From the NCBI RefSeq assembly GCF_004004515.1, contig NZ_RXOL01000001.1, positions 682,001-746,000 of the forward strand: a stretch of DNA of 64,000 nt, in the 5' to 3' direction. This DNA is from Croceicoccus ponticola (GTDB taxonomy: Bacteria > Pseudomonadota > Alphaproteobacteria > Sphingomonadales > Sphingomonadaceae). The position numbers were made by a program, and so were the translations under genes. Below the pieces are notes generated by a model, which saw only the letters and a program-made list of their open reading frames with translations, searched no databases and had not been told where the DNA came from. Below are positions 9,439 through 18,257 of the stretch, in pieces (positions within the stretch are counted from its first letter, which is position 1; every line of letters starts with the position of its first letter).

Positions 9439-11235
9439 ATGGTCTCTTCCTCTCAACACAACGAACTCGAAGGACTTGCTTGCGGCGTTGAGGCGTCGCT
9501 GTCGGGTAAGGCATGGCGTTGGCGCGGCGGGAACATGGCGCTGGGTTCGGGCGGCATGGCGGGCGGCGATCTCGTCACGCAATTGCTTACCGCGCGCGGG
9601 GTCGCGCCCGACGACATCGAACGTCATCGCAACCCGACCTTGCGCGGATTTCTGCCCGATCCGTCGATCTTTCATGACATGGACGTCGCGGCGGAACGGC
9701 TGGCGCAGGCCGTGCTGACCGGCGAATCGGTCACGATCTACGGTGATTACGACGTCGATGGCGCGACCAGCAGCGCCTTGCTCATCCGCCTGATGCGCGA
9801 GCTTGGCGCCAATCCGGCGCATTATATTCCTGATCGCCTGCTCGAAGGGTACGGCCCGTCTGGCGAAGCGCTGGTCAGGCTGGGCCAGGCAGGTAGCAGT
9901 CTTGTCGTCACCGTCGATTGCGGCGCGATGGCGCACGAAGCGCTGGAGATGGCGCACGATGCCGGCATCGACGTTATCGTGGTCGATCACCACAAGTGCG
10001 CGGCGGAAAATCCCCGGACGGTTGCGCTGGTCAATCCCAACCGCCTCGATTCCACCGACGAGGCGGCGTCCTATGGTCACCTCGCCGCCGTCGGCGTCGC
10101 CTTTCTGCTGGGCATTGCTTTGGTCCGCACCTTGCGCCAGCGCGGCTTTTTCGATGCGCGCGCCGAACCCGATCTGATGGGCCTGCTCGATCTCGTCGCT
10201 CTGGGCACCGTGGCCGATGTTGCCGCGCTGCACGGGCTGAACCGGGCTTTCGTGGCGCAGGGTCTGAAAGTGATGGCTCATCGCCGCAATGCCGGTTTGA
10301 ACGCGCTGATCGATGCGAGCCGGCTGAAACGCGCGCCCCAATGCAGCGACCTCGGCTTTGCACTGGGCCCGCGCATCAATGCAGGCGGCCGCGTGGGCGA
10401 ATCAACCCTGGGCGTGCGCCTGCTGACCGGGGAAGCCGGCGACGAAGTGCACGACATCGCAGCCCGGCTCGACGTGCTGAACGAAGAACGCCGGGCCATC
10501 GAAGCCGAAGTGCAGGCGGCCGCAGAGGAACACGTCGCGGGCCAGCACAACCGGTCGGTGCTCGTCCTGTCCGGACATGGCTGGCATCCCGGCGTGATCG
10601 GCATCGTGGCCGGACGCATCAAGGAAAAGAGCGGCAAGCCCGTCATCGTCGTCGCCATCGACGATCAGGGCGAAGGCAAGGGATCGGGCCGGTCCATATC
10701 GGGTGTCGACCTTGGCGCAGCGATCATCGCCGCGAGCGCGCAAGGCCTGTTGGTAAAGGGCGGCGGGCACGCGATGGCGGCGGGCCTGACGATAGAGGCG
10801 GGAAAAATCGACGCCTTTGCCGATTGGGTCGACGGGCTGCTTGCCCGCGATGTCGAACGCGCCCGCGCGGGACAGGCGACGATCATCGACCTTTCCGTCG
10901 CGCCGCGCGGGTTGCAACCCGAACTGGTCAACCAATTGGAGATCGCCGGCCCATATGGCGTCGGTTGGCCCGCGCCGCGCGTCGCGGTCGGACCGGTGAA
11001 ACTGGTGAAGGTCGACATCGTGGGAAACGGTCATGTCCGCGTCATCGCCAGCGGCAACGACGGCGCCCGGTTCAAGGGCATCGCCTTTCGCGCGGCCGAA
11101 TCCGATCTTGGCCAAGTGCTGCTGCACGGATCGCACGGACGCAAGTTCTGGTTGGCGGGGCGGGTGAAGATCGACGACTGGGGGCCGGTCGCTGCGGCCG
11201 AATTGCATATCGAAGATGCCGCATTCGCCGACTGA
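9439..11235 (+). CDS. recJ: Single-stranded-DNA-specific 5'-3' exonuclease RecJ
   Basis: RecJ degrades single-stranded DNA during recombination, mismatch and base-excision repair. The 598-residue protein has the DHH-family catalytic series: GDYDVDGATS (about residues 100-109), VTVDCG, and VVDHHK near residue 180. The DHHA1 domain has SGRSISGVDLGAAI and KGGGHAMAAGLTI, followed by the C-terminal OB domain. The start may lie further in (for example the ATG at 9535), since the first ~30 residues look unconserved. The tRNA-Glu promoter begins 46 bases after its stop. Confidence 0.93.
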   Translation: MVSSSQHNELEGLACGVEASLSGKAWRWRGGNMALGSGGMAGGDLVTQLLTARGVAPDDIERHRNPTLRGFLPDPSIFHDMDVAAERLAQAVLTGESVTIYGDYDVDGATSSALLIRLMRELGANPAHYIPDRLLEGYGPSGEALVRLGQAGSSLVVTVDCGAMAHEALEMAHDAGIDVIVVDHHKCAAENPRTVALVNPNRLDSTDEAASYGHLAAVGVAFLLGIALVRTLRQRGFFDARAEPDLMGLLDLVALGTVADVAALHGLNRAFVAQGLKVMAHRRNAGLNALIDASRLKRAPQCSDLGFALGPRINAGGRVGESTLGVRLLTGEAGDEVHDIAARLDVLNEERRAIEAEVQAAAEEHVAGQHNRSVLVLSGHGWHPGVIGIVAGRIKEKSGKPVIVVAIDDQGEGKGSGRSISGVDLGAAIIAASAQGLLVKGGGHAMAAGLTIEAGKIDAFADWVDGLLARDVERARAGQATIIDLSVAPRGLQPELVNQLEIAGPYGVGWPAPRVAVGPVKLVKVDIVGNGHVRVIASGNDGARFKGIAFRAAESDLGQVLLHGSHGRKFWLAGRVKIDDWGPVAAAELHIEDAAFAD

Positions 11236-11281
11236 ATCAGGATAACCTTCACGGGTTTCGCACAAATACGCAAATCGTCCC

Positions 11282-11310
11282 TTGACCGCCCGCGAAGTGC
11301 CCCCTAATTG
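11282..11310 (+). promoter_or_regulatory. Promoter of the tRNA-Glu genes
   Basis: TTGACC (11282-11287) and TAATTG (11305-11310) are separated by exactly 17 bases. The mature tRNA starts 19 bases beyond the -10. Sequence and spacing fit a strong sigma70 promoter. Confidence 0.65.
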
Positions 11311-11328
11311 CGCGGCCTGCACCGACGT

Positions 11329-11403
11329 GGCCCCTTCGTCTAGCGGTTAGGACGCGGCCCTTTCACGGCTGAAACACGGGTTCGATTCCCGTAGGGGTCA
11401 CCA
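11329..11403 (+). tRNA. tRNA-Glu (anticodon TTC)
   Basis: The 75-base gene folds into a standard cloverleaf. The acceptor pairs GGCCCCT with AGGGGTC, the discriminator is A and CCA is encoded. The anticodon loop CTTTCAC gives anticodon TTC, and the T-arm contains GGTTCGATTCC. It reads GAA and GAG codons. Confidence 0.96.
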
Positions 11404-11435
11404 CGGTGCAGCATTCGTCACGACAGGTGGCGCAC

Positions 11436-11510
11436 GGCCCCTTCGTCTAGCGGTTAGGACGCGGCCCTCTCACGGCTGAAACACGGGTTCGATTCCCGTA
11501 GGGGTCACCA
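11436..11510 (+). tRNA. tRNA-Glu (anticodon CTC)
   Basis: It is identical to the tRNA-Glu 32 bases upstream except for one base: the anticodon loop is CTCTCAC, giving anticodon CTC, which reads GAG. CCA is encoded. It is probably co-transcribed with the first copy. Confidence 0.96.
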
Positions 11511-11641
11511 AGTCCCCACACACCAAACAGAAATATGACGCTCATATGACTCTGGCGCGCGGCATCGCGCGCGCCTATGGGCTTTCGTCGTGGAGTGCCG
11601 GTCGTGATCCCCCTTGCCATGCCAAGCCCGCTACGCCCGGA

Positions 11642-12853
11642 ATGCGGGTGATGCGCACTACGCCGCCATGGGCCGGGCTTGCGCTCGCCATTGCCGGGTC
11701 GACCACGTTGTTGGTGGTCACGATGGATTTCTGGCTCGCGCTGGGCGTGCTGGTCATCTGGTGCGGATCGCTGTTCCTATCCCGCCCTGCCCCCGATATG
11801 GGCCGGCCGCGCGATGACGGGATGACGATCACGCAGGACCGTATCCGCGAACTGATCGAACCGCTCAGCCTGCCGTTCCTGGTGATGGAAAATCGTCGCA
11901 TCACCGTGGCGAATCGCGCGGCGCGCGACGTGCTGGGCAATCACGTCATTGGACAGGACGCCCGCGTCGCGCTGCGCCATCCCGAAGCCGTGCGCCTGCT
12001 TGACCGGAACGAAGGCGGTCAGGCGATCGTGCGTGGTCTGACCGGTCCGCGCAGCGTGTGGGAAATCGCGCTGCGCCCGGTCGATACGTCGAAAACCATG
12101 ATCGAACTGGTGAACCGCACGGCAGAGGCGGACATCAGCCGCGCGCATACCGATTTCGTCGCCAATGCCAGCCACGAACTACGCACGCCGCTGGCGTCGA
12201 TCATCGGTTACGTCGAAACGCTGATCGACGCCGATCGCGAAGAGGGCGCGCGACCGATGAAGTCGGAAACGCGGCTGCGGTTCCTCGAAACGATCGCACG
12301 CGAAAGCAAGCGGTTGCAGGCGCTGGTCGAAGACTTGATGAGCCTGTCGCGGATCGAGGCGGAAAAGCACGATCTACCCACGCTGATTCTCGATTTCGGC
12401 ACCTGCATCGATACCGTTGTTTCGGGCATGCAGTCGCTGCATGGGCAGGATCGCATCGTGATTGAACGCGCACAAGTACCCATGCCGATTCGCGGCGATG
12501 AACAACAGGTGCATCAACTCGCCCGCAATCTGATCGAGAACGCCTTGAAATACGGCGCGGCCGACGAACCGGTGCGGGTGTCATTGCAACGCACGAACGG
12601 GTTGTTCGAATTCCGCGTGTCGGACAGCGGCGAAGGCATCGCACCTGAACACCTGCCACACCTGACTCGTCGGTTCTATCGCACCGATCCCGGTCGCAGC
12701 AGGGCAGTGGGTGGAACCGGGCTTGGCCTCGCCATCGTCAAGCATATCGTCGAACGCCATCGCGGCCGGCTGGAAATAGACAGCAAGCTTGGCAATGGGA
12801 CGACCGTAATTGTGCGGCTGCCGCGCCATTCCGACAAAATCGCGGCGATCTGA
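11642..12853 (+). CDS. phoR: Phosphate-regulon sensor histidine kinase PhoR-like
   Basis: PhoR senses phosphate supply through the Pst transporter and PhoU and phosphorylates PhoB. Two N-terminal membrane helices are followed by a PAS-like region, a HisKA domain with the H-box ANASHELRTPLASIIGY, and a HATPase_c domain (N box NLIENALKYG, then SDSGEGIAPEHL and GGTGLGLAIVKHIVERH). ATG 11642 gives 403 residues and places the first helix near the N-terminus; a longer frame opens at 11546 with no clear ribosome-binding site. The assignment to phosphate is supported by the downstream porin, pst, phoU and phoB genes. Confidence 0.85.
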   Translation: MRVMRTTPPWAGLALAIAGSTTLLVVTMDFWLALGVLVIWCGSLFLSRPAPDMGRPRDDGMTITQDRIRELIEPLSLPFLVMENRRITVANRAARDVLGNHVIGQDARVALRHPEAVRLLDRNEGGQAIVRGLTGPRSVWEIALRPVDTSKTMIELVNRTAEADISRAHTDFVANASHELRTPLASIIGYVETLIDADREEGARPMKSETRLRFLETIARESKRLQALVEDLMSLSRIEAEKHDLPTLILDFGTCIDTVVSGMQSLHGQDRIVIERAQVPMPIRGDEQQVHQLARNLIENALKYGAADEPVRVSLQRTNGLFEFRVSDSGEGIAPEHLPHLTRRFYRTDPGRSRAVGGTGLGLAIVKHIVERHRGRLEIDSKLGNGTTVIVRLPRHSDKIAAI

Positions 12854-12922
12854 TCGGCCAAATCTGCTAAAATCGGGGTCGTATAACCGCAATCCACAGG
12901 CTTTCGGCAGGTTCCGGCATGG

Positions 12923-12951
12923 CTGTAATGAAACAGTCACATGGTGGTCAT
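12923..12951 (+). promoter_or_regulatory. Pho box (three half-sites) before the phosphate porin
   Basis: Three repeats lie at an 11-base period: CTGTAAT (12923-12929), CAGTCAC (12934-12940) and TGGTCAT (12945-12951). They match the PhoB half-site CTGTCAT at 6, 5 and 5 of 7 positions. The site lies 52 bases before the chosen porin start, so PhoB-activated expression is likely. Confidence 0.65.
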
Positions 12952-13002
12952 ACTGGCGTCGTCGTTCGGACAGCGAACTGTAACATGAGGCTTTGTCCAG
13001 TC

Positions 13003-14367
13003 ATGAGGATTTCCCAGGTTTCGGCCATCGCGATGATCGCGGCAGCCGGTCTTGCCACCCCTGCCCACGCTCAGAATGCAGATTCGGCCGCGATGCAGGC
13101 CGAATTGCAGGCCATGCGCGCGCAGATGCAGGCGATGGCCGCACGCATCGATTCGCTCGAAGGTCAGCTCGTCACCGCGCAGGCGAAGGCCGATGCTGCA
13201 ACCGCGACATCGACCACTGCGCTCGCCACGGCAGAAGCGGCAAAAAGCGACACGACCATCAAGTGGAAGGGCGCGCCGCTGATCGAAAGCAAGTCCGGTT
13301 GGTCGTTCAAACCGCGCGGCCGGATGCAGTATGATGCGGGCGTGATCTCGGCGCCTTCTTCCACCGGCGTCGAAGATGGCTTCGGCGAAGAAGCCCGCCG
13401 CATCCGACTGGGCGTCGAAGGCGATATTCCCGGCGGCTTCGGCTACAAGTTCGAGGTAGATTTCGCAGGCAACGAAGTCGAGGTTTCCGACGCCATGTTG
13501 ACGTACAAGGACGGCGGTTTGACCGTCGCCTTCGGTCAGCAGAACAACTTCCAGTCGATGGAAGAACTGACCAGCAGCCGTTTCACCTCGTTCATGGAAC
13601 GCGCGGCATTTACTGACGCATTCGGGTTCGAACGGCGCGTCGGCGCGTCGGCCTCGTTCCATTCGGGAGATATGCTCGCACAAGGCGGCGTCTTTACCGA
13701 CAACATGAGCGACACGTCGAACGACCAGTGGGGCGCCGATGGCCGCATCGTCTTCATGCCGAAGATGGGCGAAACGCAGCTCCACCTCGGGGGATCGGTG
13801 CACTATACCGACCTCGACGGCGATCTCGCGAATGTTCGTTATCGGCAGCGGCCATTCGTGCACTTCACCGGCACGCGGTTCATCGACACCCGCTCGTTCG
13901 GGGCGGCAAAGGAAACTGGTTACGGACTTGAAGCGGCAGCGATTCGCGGGCCTTTCCATGTCGCTGGCGAAACCTTCTGGCAGTCGGTATCGCGCCCCGG
14001 CCTTGCCGATCCGACGTTCTTCGGCGCCTATGCCGAAGTGGGCATGTTCCTGACCAAGGGCGACACCCGCGGTTACAAGGGCGGTATTTTCGACCGCGTG
14101 AAGCCGGCGAACCCGGTGGACAAGGGCGGCATGGGCGCGATCCAGGTGAACCTGCGTTACGACCGGCTTGACCTGACAGATGCTGGCATCGTCGGTGGCA
14201 AGCAGGACGGTTACGCCATGTCGGTCATCTGGACACCCACTGACTATACCCGTTTCATGCTCAATTACGGGCGGATGGATTACACCGACGCGGCGATTGC
14301 CGCAGCGAACGGCGACAAATCATACGCCGTCGATGCGTTTGGCGCACGGGCGCAGATCGACTTCTGA
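13003..14367 (+). CDS. Phosphate-selective porin of the OprO/OprP family
   Basis: An outer-membrane porin for anions such as phosphate. The signal peptide (MRISQVSAIAMIAAAGLATPAHA) is followed by a short coiled-coil with heptad-like LQAMRAQMQAMAARIDSLEGQ, as in trimeric Opr porins. A beta-strand-rich body follows, with a FKPRGRMQYDAG entry strand, RRIRLGVEGDIPGGFGYKFEVDF, and a final strand ending in DF. ATG 13003 begins an ideal signal peptide; 12985 is a plausible alternative, and a frame from 12919 would run through the Pho box. Its place between phoR and pstS supports phosphate uptake. Confidence 0.85.
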   Translation: MRISQVSAIAMIAAAGLATPAHAQNADSAAMQAELQAMRAQMQAMAARIDSLEGQLVTAQAKADAATATSTTALATAEAAKSDTTIKWKGAPLIESKSGWSFKPRGRMQYDAGVISAPSSTGVEDGFGEEARRIRLGVEGDIPGGFGYKFEVDFAGNEVEVSDAMLTYKDGGLTVAFGQQNNFQSMEELTSSRFTSFMERAAFTDAFGFERRVGASASFHSGDMLAQGGVFTDNMSDTSNDQWGADGRIVFMPKMGETQLHLGGSVHYTDLDGDLANVRYRQRPFVHFTGTRFIDTRSFGAAKETGYGLEAAAIRGPFHVAGETFWQSVSRPGLADPTFFGAYAEVGMFLTKGDTRGYKGGIFDRVKPANPVDKGGMGAIQVNLRYDRLDLTDAGIVGGKQDGYAMSVIWTPTDYTRFMLNYGRMDYTDAAIAAANGDKSYAVDAFGARAQIDF

Positions 14368-14440
14368 TCCCCGGACTTTTGCACAAGAAACAGATTTTCG
14401 CGGAATAATCGCGTTATTTCAACGATTAATCGAACTTTGA

Positions 14441-14495
14441 CCGGGCGCTCCGGGAATGTCATATGCTTGTCACGACAAGCTTCTAGAGCGCCCGG
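14441..14495. repeat. Nested inverted repeats around the pstS Pho box
   Basis: A perfect 10-bp inverted repeat, CCGGGCGCTC (14441-14450) and GAGCGCCCGG (14486-14495), brackets the pstS promoter region. Inside it a second 7-bp repeat, GCTTGTC/GACAAGC (14465-14480), overlaps the second Pho half-site. There is no U-run, so it is not an obvious porin terminator. Confidence 0.6.
14456..14473 (+). promoter_or_regulatory. Pho box upstream of pstS
   Basis: The half-sites ATGTCAT (14456-14462) and TTGTCAC (14467-14473) are separated by 4 bases. They match the PhoB half-site CTGTCAT at 6 and 5 of 7 positions. The spacing of 11 bases between repeats is canonical, and the pstS ATG is 48 bases downstream. 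Confidence 0.7.
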
Positions 14496-14520
14496 CAGCA
14501 TCACCAGAAAGGGTAATCCC

Positions 14521-15564
14521 ATGCGCTTCACCAAGACGATCGTCCTAGCCGCGCTGACCAGCGCCGCTCTTGCCGGATGCGGCGGGCAGCAATCCACTTC
14601 GCGCGATCAGATCAAGGCGGTCGGTTCCTCGACCGTATATCCGTTCGCCAAGGCCGCGGCCGAGGAATTTTCGCGCGCCTTTGCCAATCAGTACAAGTCG
14701 CCGATCGTCGAATCGACCGGCACCGGCGGCGGCATGAAGCTGTTCTGCGCGGGCGTCGGCACCCAGCACCCCGACATCGCCAATGCCTCGCGCCGGATGA
14801 AAGCCAGCGAGTTCGAGACGTGCCAGCAGAACGGCGTGACCGAAATCGTCGAGATCGAAGTCGGCAAGGACGGCATCGCCATCGCCGAATCAAAGGAAGG
14901 CCCGACGTTCGGCCTCACCGTGAAGCAGGTCTACGAGGCGCTCGCCAAAGAACCTTACGGCAAACCGAACACCGCGAAGAACTGGTCGGACATCGATCCT
15001 TCTCTGCCCAATGAACCGATCCTCGTATACGGTCCGCCGTCGACTTCGGGCACGCGCGACGCGCTGGCCGAACTGATCCTCACCGAAGGCTGCAAGACCG
15101 ACGCTGCGACCAAGGCACTCAAGGAAACCGACGAAGATCGCTACGAGCAGATCTGCACCGAAGTCCGCACCGACGGCGCTTATGTCGAGCAGGGCGAAAA
15201 CGACAACCTGATCGTCCAGAAGCTGGCATCGAACCCCGCGGCCATCGGCGTATTCGGCTATTCCTTCCTCGAGGAAAACGCCGACAAGTTGCGCGGCCTC
15301 GCCGTCAACGGCGTCGAGCCGACTTATGACAACATCACCAGCAACGCCTATCCGGGCGCTCGCTCGCTTTACATCTATGTAAAGAAGCAGCACCTCGATG
15401 CGATACCGGGCCTGCGGGAGTACATCTCGACTTGGGTCGAAAACTGGGGCAAGGGCGGCCTGTTCGCGAGCAAGGGCATGATCACGTCAACCGACGCGGT
15501 TCAGGCGGCCAACTCCGCTGCGGTCAAAAACATGACCGTGCTCGATGCCTCGGTTCTGAAATAG
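14521..15564 (+). CDS. pstS: Phosphate ABC transporter substrate-binding protein
   Basis: PstS captures phosphate in the periplasm for the PstCAB importer. The 347-residue protein opens with a signal peptide ending in a lipobox (SAALAGC), so it is probably a lipoprotein. Phosphate-binding segments are visible: VGSSTVYPFA near residue 39, the ESTGTGGGMKLFC loop, ANASRRM, and PSTSGTRDAL. ATG 14521 has AGAAAGGG eight bases upstream. It is the first gene of a pstSCAB-phoU-phoB run and is preceded by a Pho box. Confidence 0.95.
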   Translation: MRFTKTIVLAALTSAALAGCGGQQSTSRDQIKAVGSSTVYPFAKAAAEEFSRAFANQYKSPIVESTGTGGGMKLFCAGVGTQHPDIANASRRMKASEFETCQQNGVTEIVEIEVGKDGIAIAESKEGPTFGLTVKQVYEALAKEPYGKPNTAKNWSDIDPSLPNEPILVYGPPSTSGTRDALAELILTEGCKTDAATKALKETDEDRYEQICTEVRTDGAYVEQGENDNLIVQKLASNPAAIGVFGYSFLEENADKLRGLAVNGVEPTYDNITSNAYPGARSLYIYVKKQHLDAIPGLREYISTWVENWGKGGLFASKGMITSTDAVQAANSAAVKNMTVLDASVLK

Positions 15565-15587
15565 TCCGGGACTAAACGACAGGGAAT

Positions 15588-16976
15588 ATGTCGCCAGCCA
15601 TCTTCGTTCTTCTAGCCATCGGCCTCGGTTTGGTCGGATGGCTGGCCGCCCGCTCCCGCGCATGGGCCTTCGCCAGTTCTGGCGAAGGCCGCACGCGTCT
15701 GCATTCCCTGCCTTCGTACCATGGCTGGTACGTGGCACTGTGGGCCTTCGTTCCGGCGATCGTCTTCGTGGCGATCTGGAACGTAGTCAGCCCACAACTT
15801 GTCATGCAATCGCTGCTCGCCGATCCGGCGGCGGCGCAACTGCCCGACTTCGGCATCAATCGAGACACGGTCCTCTCCGAAGCGCTGGCCGTCGCCCGCG
15901 GTAGCGCGCAAGCGGTGTTCAACCCGCTTGCAGCGCCATTGGTCGAACCGGCGGCCGCGGCGATGCATCGTTACGGTATCATCGGCATCGTCGTCACCCT
16001 GCTGATCGGCTTTACCGGCGGTGTGCTCGCGTTCCTGCGGCTCAAACCCGATTTTACCGCGCGGACGCGGGTGGAACGGGCGGTGATGCTGATCCTGCTG
16101 CTCGCCTCGCTCGTCGCGATCCTGACCACGTTCGGCATCGTGGCTTCGCTGCTGTTCGAAACCATCCGCTTTTTCGGCATGGTGAACCCGATAGACTTCC
16201 TGTTCGGCACCCACTGGTCGCCCGATCCGATGCGAGATCCCGCCTATGCCAATGGTGCAGACTATGGCGCATTGCCGCTGTTCTGGGGCACGATTTACAT
16301 CGGCGCGATCATCGCGATGATCGTGGCAATCCCGCTGGGATTGATGAGCGCGATTTTCCTCACCCAGTATGCGAACCCGACTTTCCGCAAATGGATGAAG
16401 CCGATCCTCGAGATTCTCGCCGGCGTCCCAACCGTGGTTTACGGCTATTTCGCCGCACTGACCGTGGCGCCCTTTATCCGTGACGTCGCCAAATCGCTCG
16501 GTATCGCCAGCGCCAGCAGCGAAAGCGCGATTGCCGCCGGGCTCGTTATGGGCGTCATGATTATTCCGTTCGTGTCGTCGATGGCAGATGATTCCATTGC
16601 CGCGGTCCCTTCCGCGATGCGTGATGGCAGCCTGGCAATGGGCGCAACCAAGTCCGAAACCATCCGCAAGGTGCTGGTCCCCGCCGCCCTGCCCGGCATC
16701 GTGGCGGGCGTCATGTTGGCCGTCAGCCGCGCTATCGGCGAAACCATGATTGTCGTCATGGCGGCTGGCGCGGCGGCGAACCTGACCGCCAACCCCTTTG
16801 CGTCGATGACCACCGTCACCTACCAGATCGTTGCAATGCTTACCGGCGAAGGCAGCTTCGACCATCCGGCGACCCTGTCGGCATTTGCGCTGGGCATGGT
16901 GTTGTTCGTCGTAACGCTTGGGTTGAACTTCATCGCCCTGCGCGTCGTAAAGCGTTACCGAGAGGCTTACGAGTAA
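15588..16976 (+). CDS. pstC: Phosphate ABC transporter permease PstC
   Basis: One of two inner-membrane permeases of the phosphate importer. At 462 residues it is longer than the ~310-residue enterobacterial PstC. The extra sequence is an N-terminal region with additional membrane helices (a first helix at residues 1-20 and another near 45-65) before the standard permease core. The core contains YGAL PLFWGTIY-type residues, the EILAGVPTVVYGYFA stretch, and the ABC-contact loop with GATKSETIRKVLVPAALPGI. It lies 23 bases after pstS and 6 bases before pstA. Confidence 0.93.
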   Translation: MSPAIFVLLAIGLGLVGWLAARSRAWAFASSGEGRTRLHSLPSYHGWYVALWAFVPAIVFVAIWNVVSPQLVMQSLLADPAAAQLPDFGINRDTVLSEALAVARGSAQAVFNPLAAPLVEPAAAAMHRYGIIGIVVTLLIGFTGGVLAFLRLKPDFTARTRVERAVMLILLLASLVAILTTFGIVASLLFETIRFFGMVNPIDFLFGTHWSPDPMRDPAYANGADYGALPLFWGTIYIGAIIAMIVAIPLGLMSAIFLTQYANPTFRKWMKPILEILAGVPTVVYGYFAALTVAPFIRDVAKSLGIASASSESAIAAGLVMGVMIIPFVSSMADDSIAAVPSAMRDGSLAMGATKSETIRKVLVPAALPGIVAGVMLAVSRAIGETMIVVMAAGAAANLTANPFASMTTVTYQIVAMLTGEGSFDHPATLSAFALGMVLFVVTLGLNFIALRVVKRYREAYE

Positions 16977-16982
16977 GCTGTC

Positions 16983-18254
16983 ATGAACACCTCGATCCCC
17001 TCAGACGCCGACATCAGTCGCAAGGCGCGCGATATCCGCCTCGCCGCACGGCTCGAACAGCGTTACGCGGCCGAACGGCGCTTCAAGTACCTTGCCATGG
17101 GCTCGGTCATATTCTCCGCGCTCGTGCTCGCGTTCCTGCTGGTGACGATGACCGCAAACGGGCTGGCCGGATTCACCCGCGCCGAACTGAAGGTACCTGT
17201 CGATTTCGCGGGTGCGGGCCTTACAGTCACCGCCGATCGCCTGGCCCAGCCCGGCGCGGAAAACGCGCTGGCCGCAGCGGGCCTTCCCGACGTACTGCAA
17301 TTCGCCGCGGCCGAAGCCTATGGCCCCGATGTAGCGGCACAGCTTGGTTCTGGGGCGTGGCGCGATCTTGCACGCCAGTTGGTCGCCGATCCCTCATTGC
17401 TTTCGCGCGAAGCGACCGTTTCTGTCCCGGTGAGCGAGGATCTCGCCTCCGCATTCCGTGGCGACGGAGATCGCGCGCTGCAGGCGACCGCACGGAGGTT
17501 ACAGGAACAGGGAGTGTTCGGTCGCGCGTTCGACTGGGGCTTCATGGAGCGTGCCGACGCAACGGACCCACAGGAGGCCGGCATCTGGGGCGCGCTCAAG
17601 GGATCGTTGCTGACCATGCTCGTCACGCTGCTCCTCGCGTTTCCGATCGGGGTGCTGTCGGCGGTCTATCTCGAAGAATATGCGCCCAAGAACAAATGGA
17701 CCGACATCATCGAGGTTTCGATCAACAACCTTGCGGCGGTGCCATCGATCATTTTCGGCCTTCTCGGCCTCGCAGTGTTTCTCGCGATCTTCCCGAACCT
17801 GCGTTCCGCGCCGCTGATCGGCGGCATGACACTGGCGCTGATGACGATGCCGGTTATCGTCATTTCCGGGCGCAACGCGATCAAGTCGGTTCCGCCCTCC
17901 ATTCGCGACGGCGCGCTGGCTATCGGTGCTTCGCCGGTGCAGGTCGTGTTCCACCATGTCCTGCCGCTTGCCCTGCCCGGCATCTTGACCGGCACGATCA
18001 TCGGCATGGCCCGCGCATTGGGTGAAACCGCGCCGCTGTTGATGATCGGCATGCGCGCGTTCGTTGCGTCTCCGCCAGATGGATTTACCTCTCCATCCAG
18101 CGTATTGCCGGTGCAGATATTCCTGTGGTCGGATGAAATCGATCGCGGTTTCGTGGAACGCACCAGCGCGGCAATCATCGTGCTTCTGCTCTTCCTGCTG
18201 GTCATGAACGGCGTCGCCATCTATCTGCGCAATCGCTTCGAAAGGCGCTGGTGA
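16983..18254 (+). CDS. pstA: Phosphate ABC transporter permease PstA
   Basis: The partner permease of PstC. It has 423 residues, longer than the ~300-residue classical PstA. After a first membrane helix (about residues 38-58) there is a roughly 120-residue periplasmic insertion before the core. The core shows SLLTMLVTLLLAFPIGVLSAVYLEEYAPKN-type helices, LAAVPSIIFGLLGLA, and the coupling loop AIGASPVQVVFHHVLPLALPGI. It is followed by pstB after 3 bases, so translation is likely coupled. Confidence 0.93.
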   Translation: MNTSIPSDADISRKARDIRLAARLEQRYAAERRFKYLAMGSVIFSALVLAFLLVTMTANGLAGFTRAELKVPVDFAGAGLTVTADRLAQPGAENALAAAGLPDVLQFAAAEAYGPDVAAQLGSGAWRDLARQLVADPSLLSREATVSVPVSEDLASAFRGDGDRALQATARRLQEQGVFGRAFDWGFMERADATDPQEAGIWGALKGSLLTMLVTLLLAFPIGVLSAVYLEEYAPKNKWTDIIEVSINNLAAVPSIIFGLLGLAVFLAIFPNLRSAPLIGGMTLALMTMPVIVISGRNAIKSVPPSIRDGALAIGASPVQVVFHHVLPLALPGILTGTIIGMARALGETAPLLMIGMRAFVASPPDGFTSPSSVLPVQIFLWSDEIDRGFVERTSAAIIVLLLFLLVMNGVAIYLRNRFERRW

Positions 18255-18257
18255 AGG

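Noticed and set aside
12919-13002. A porin start at 12919
   Set aside because: That frame crosses the Pho box and -10 region; a proper signal peptide starts at 13003.
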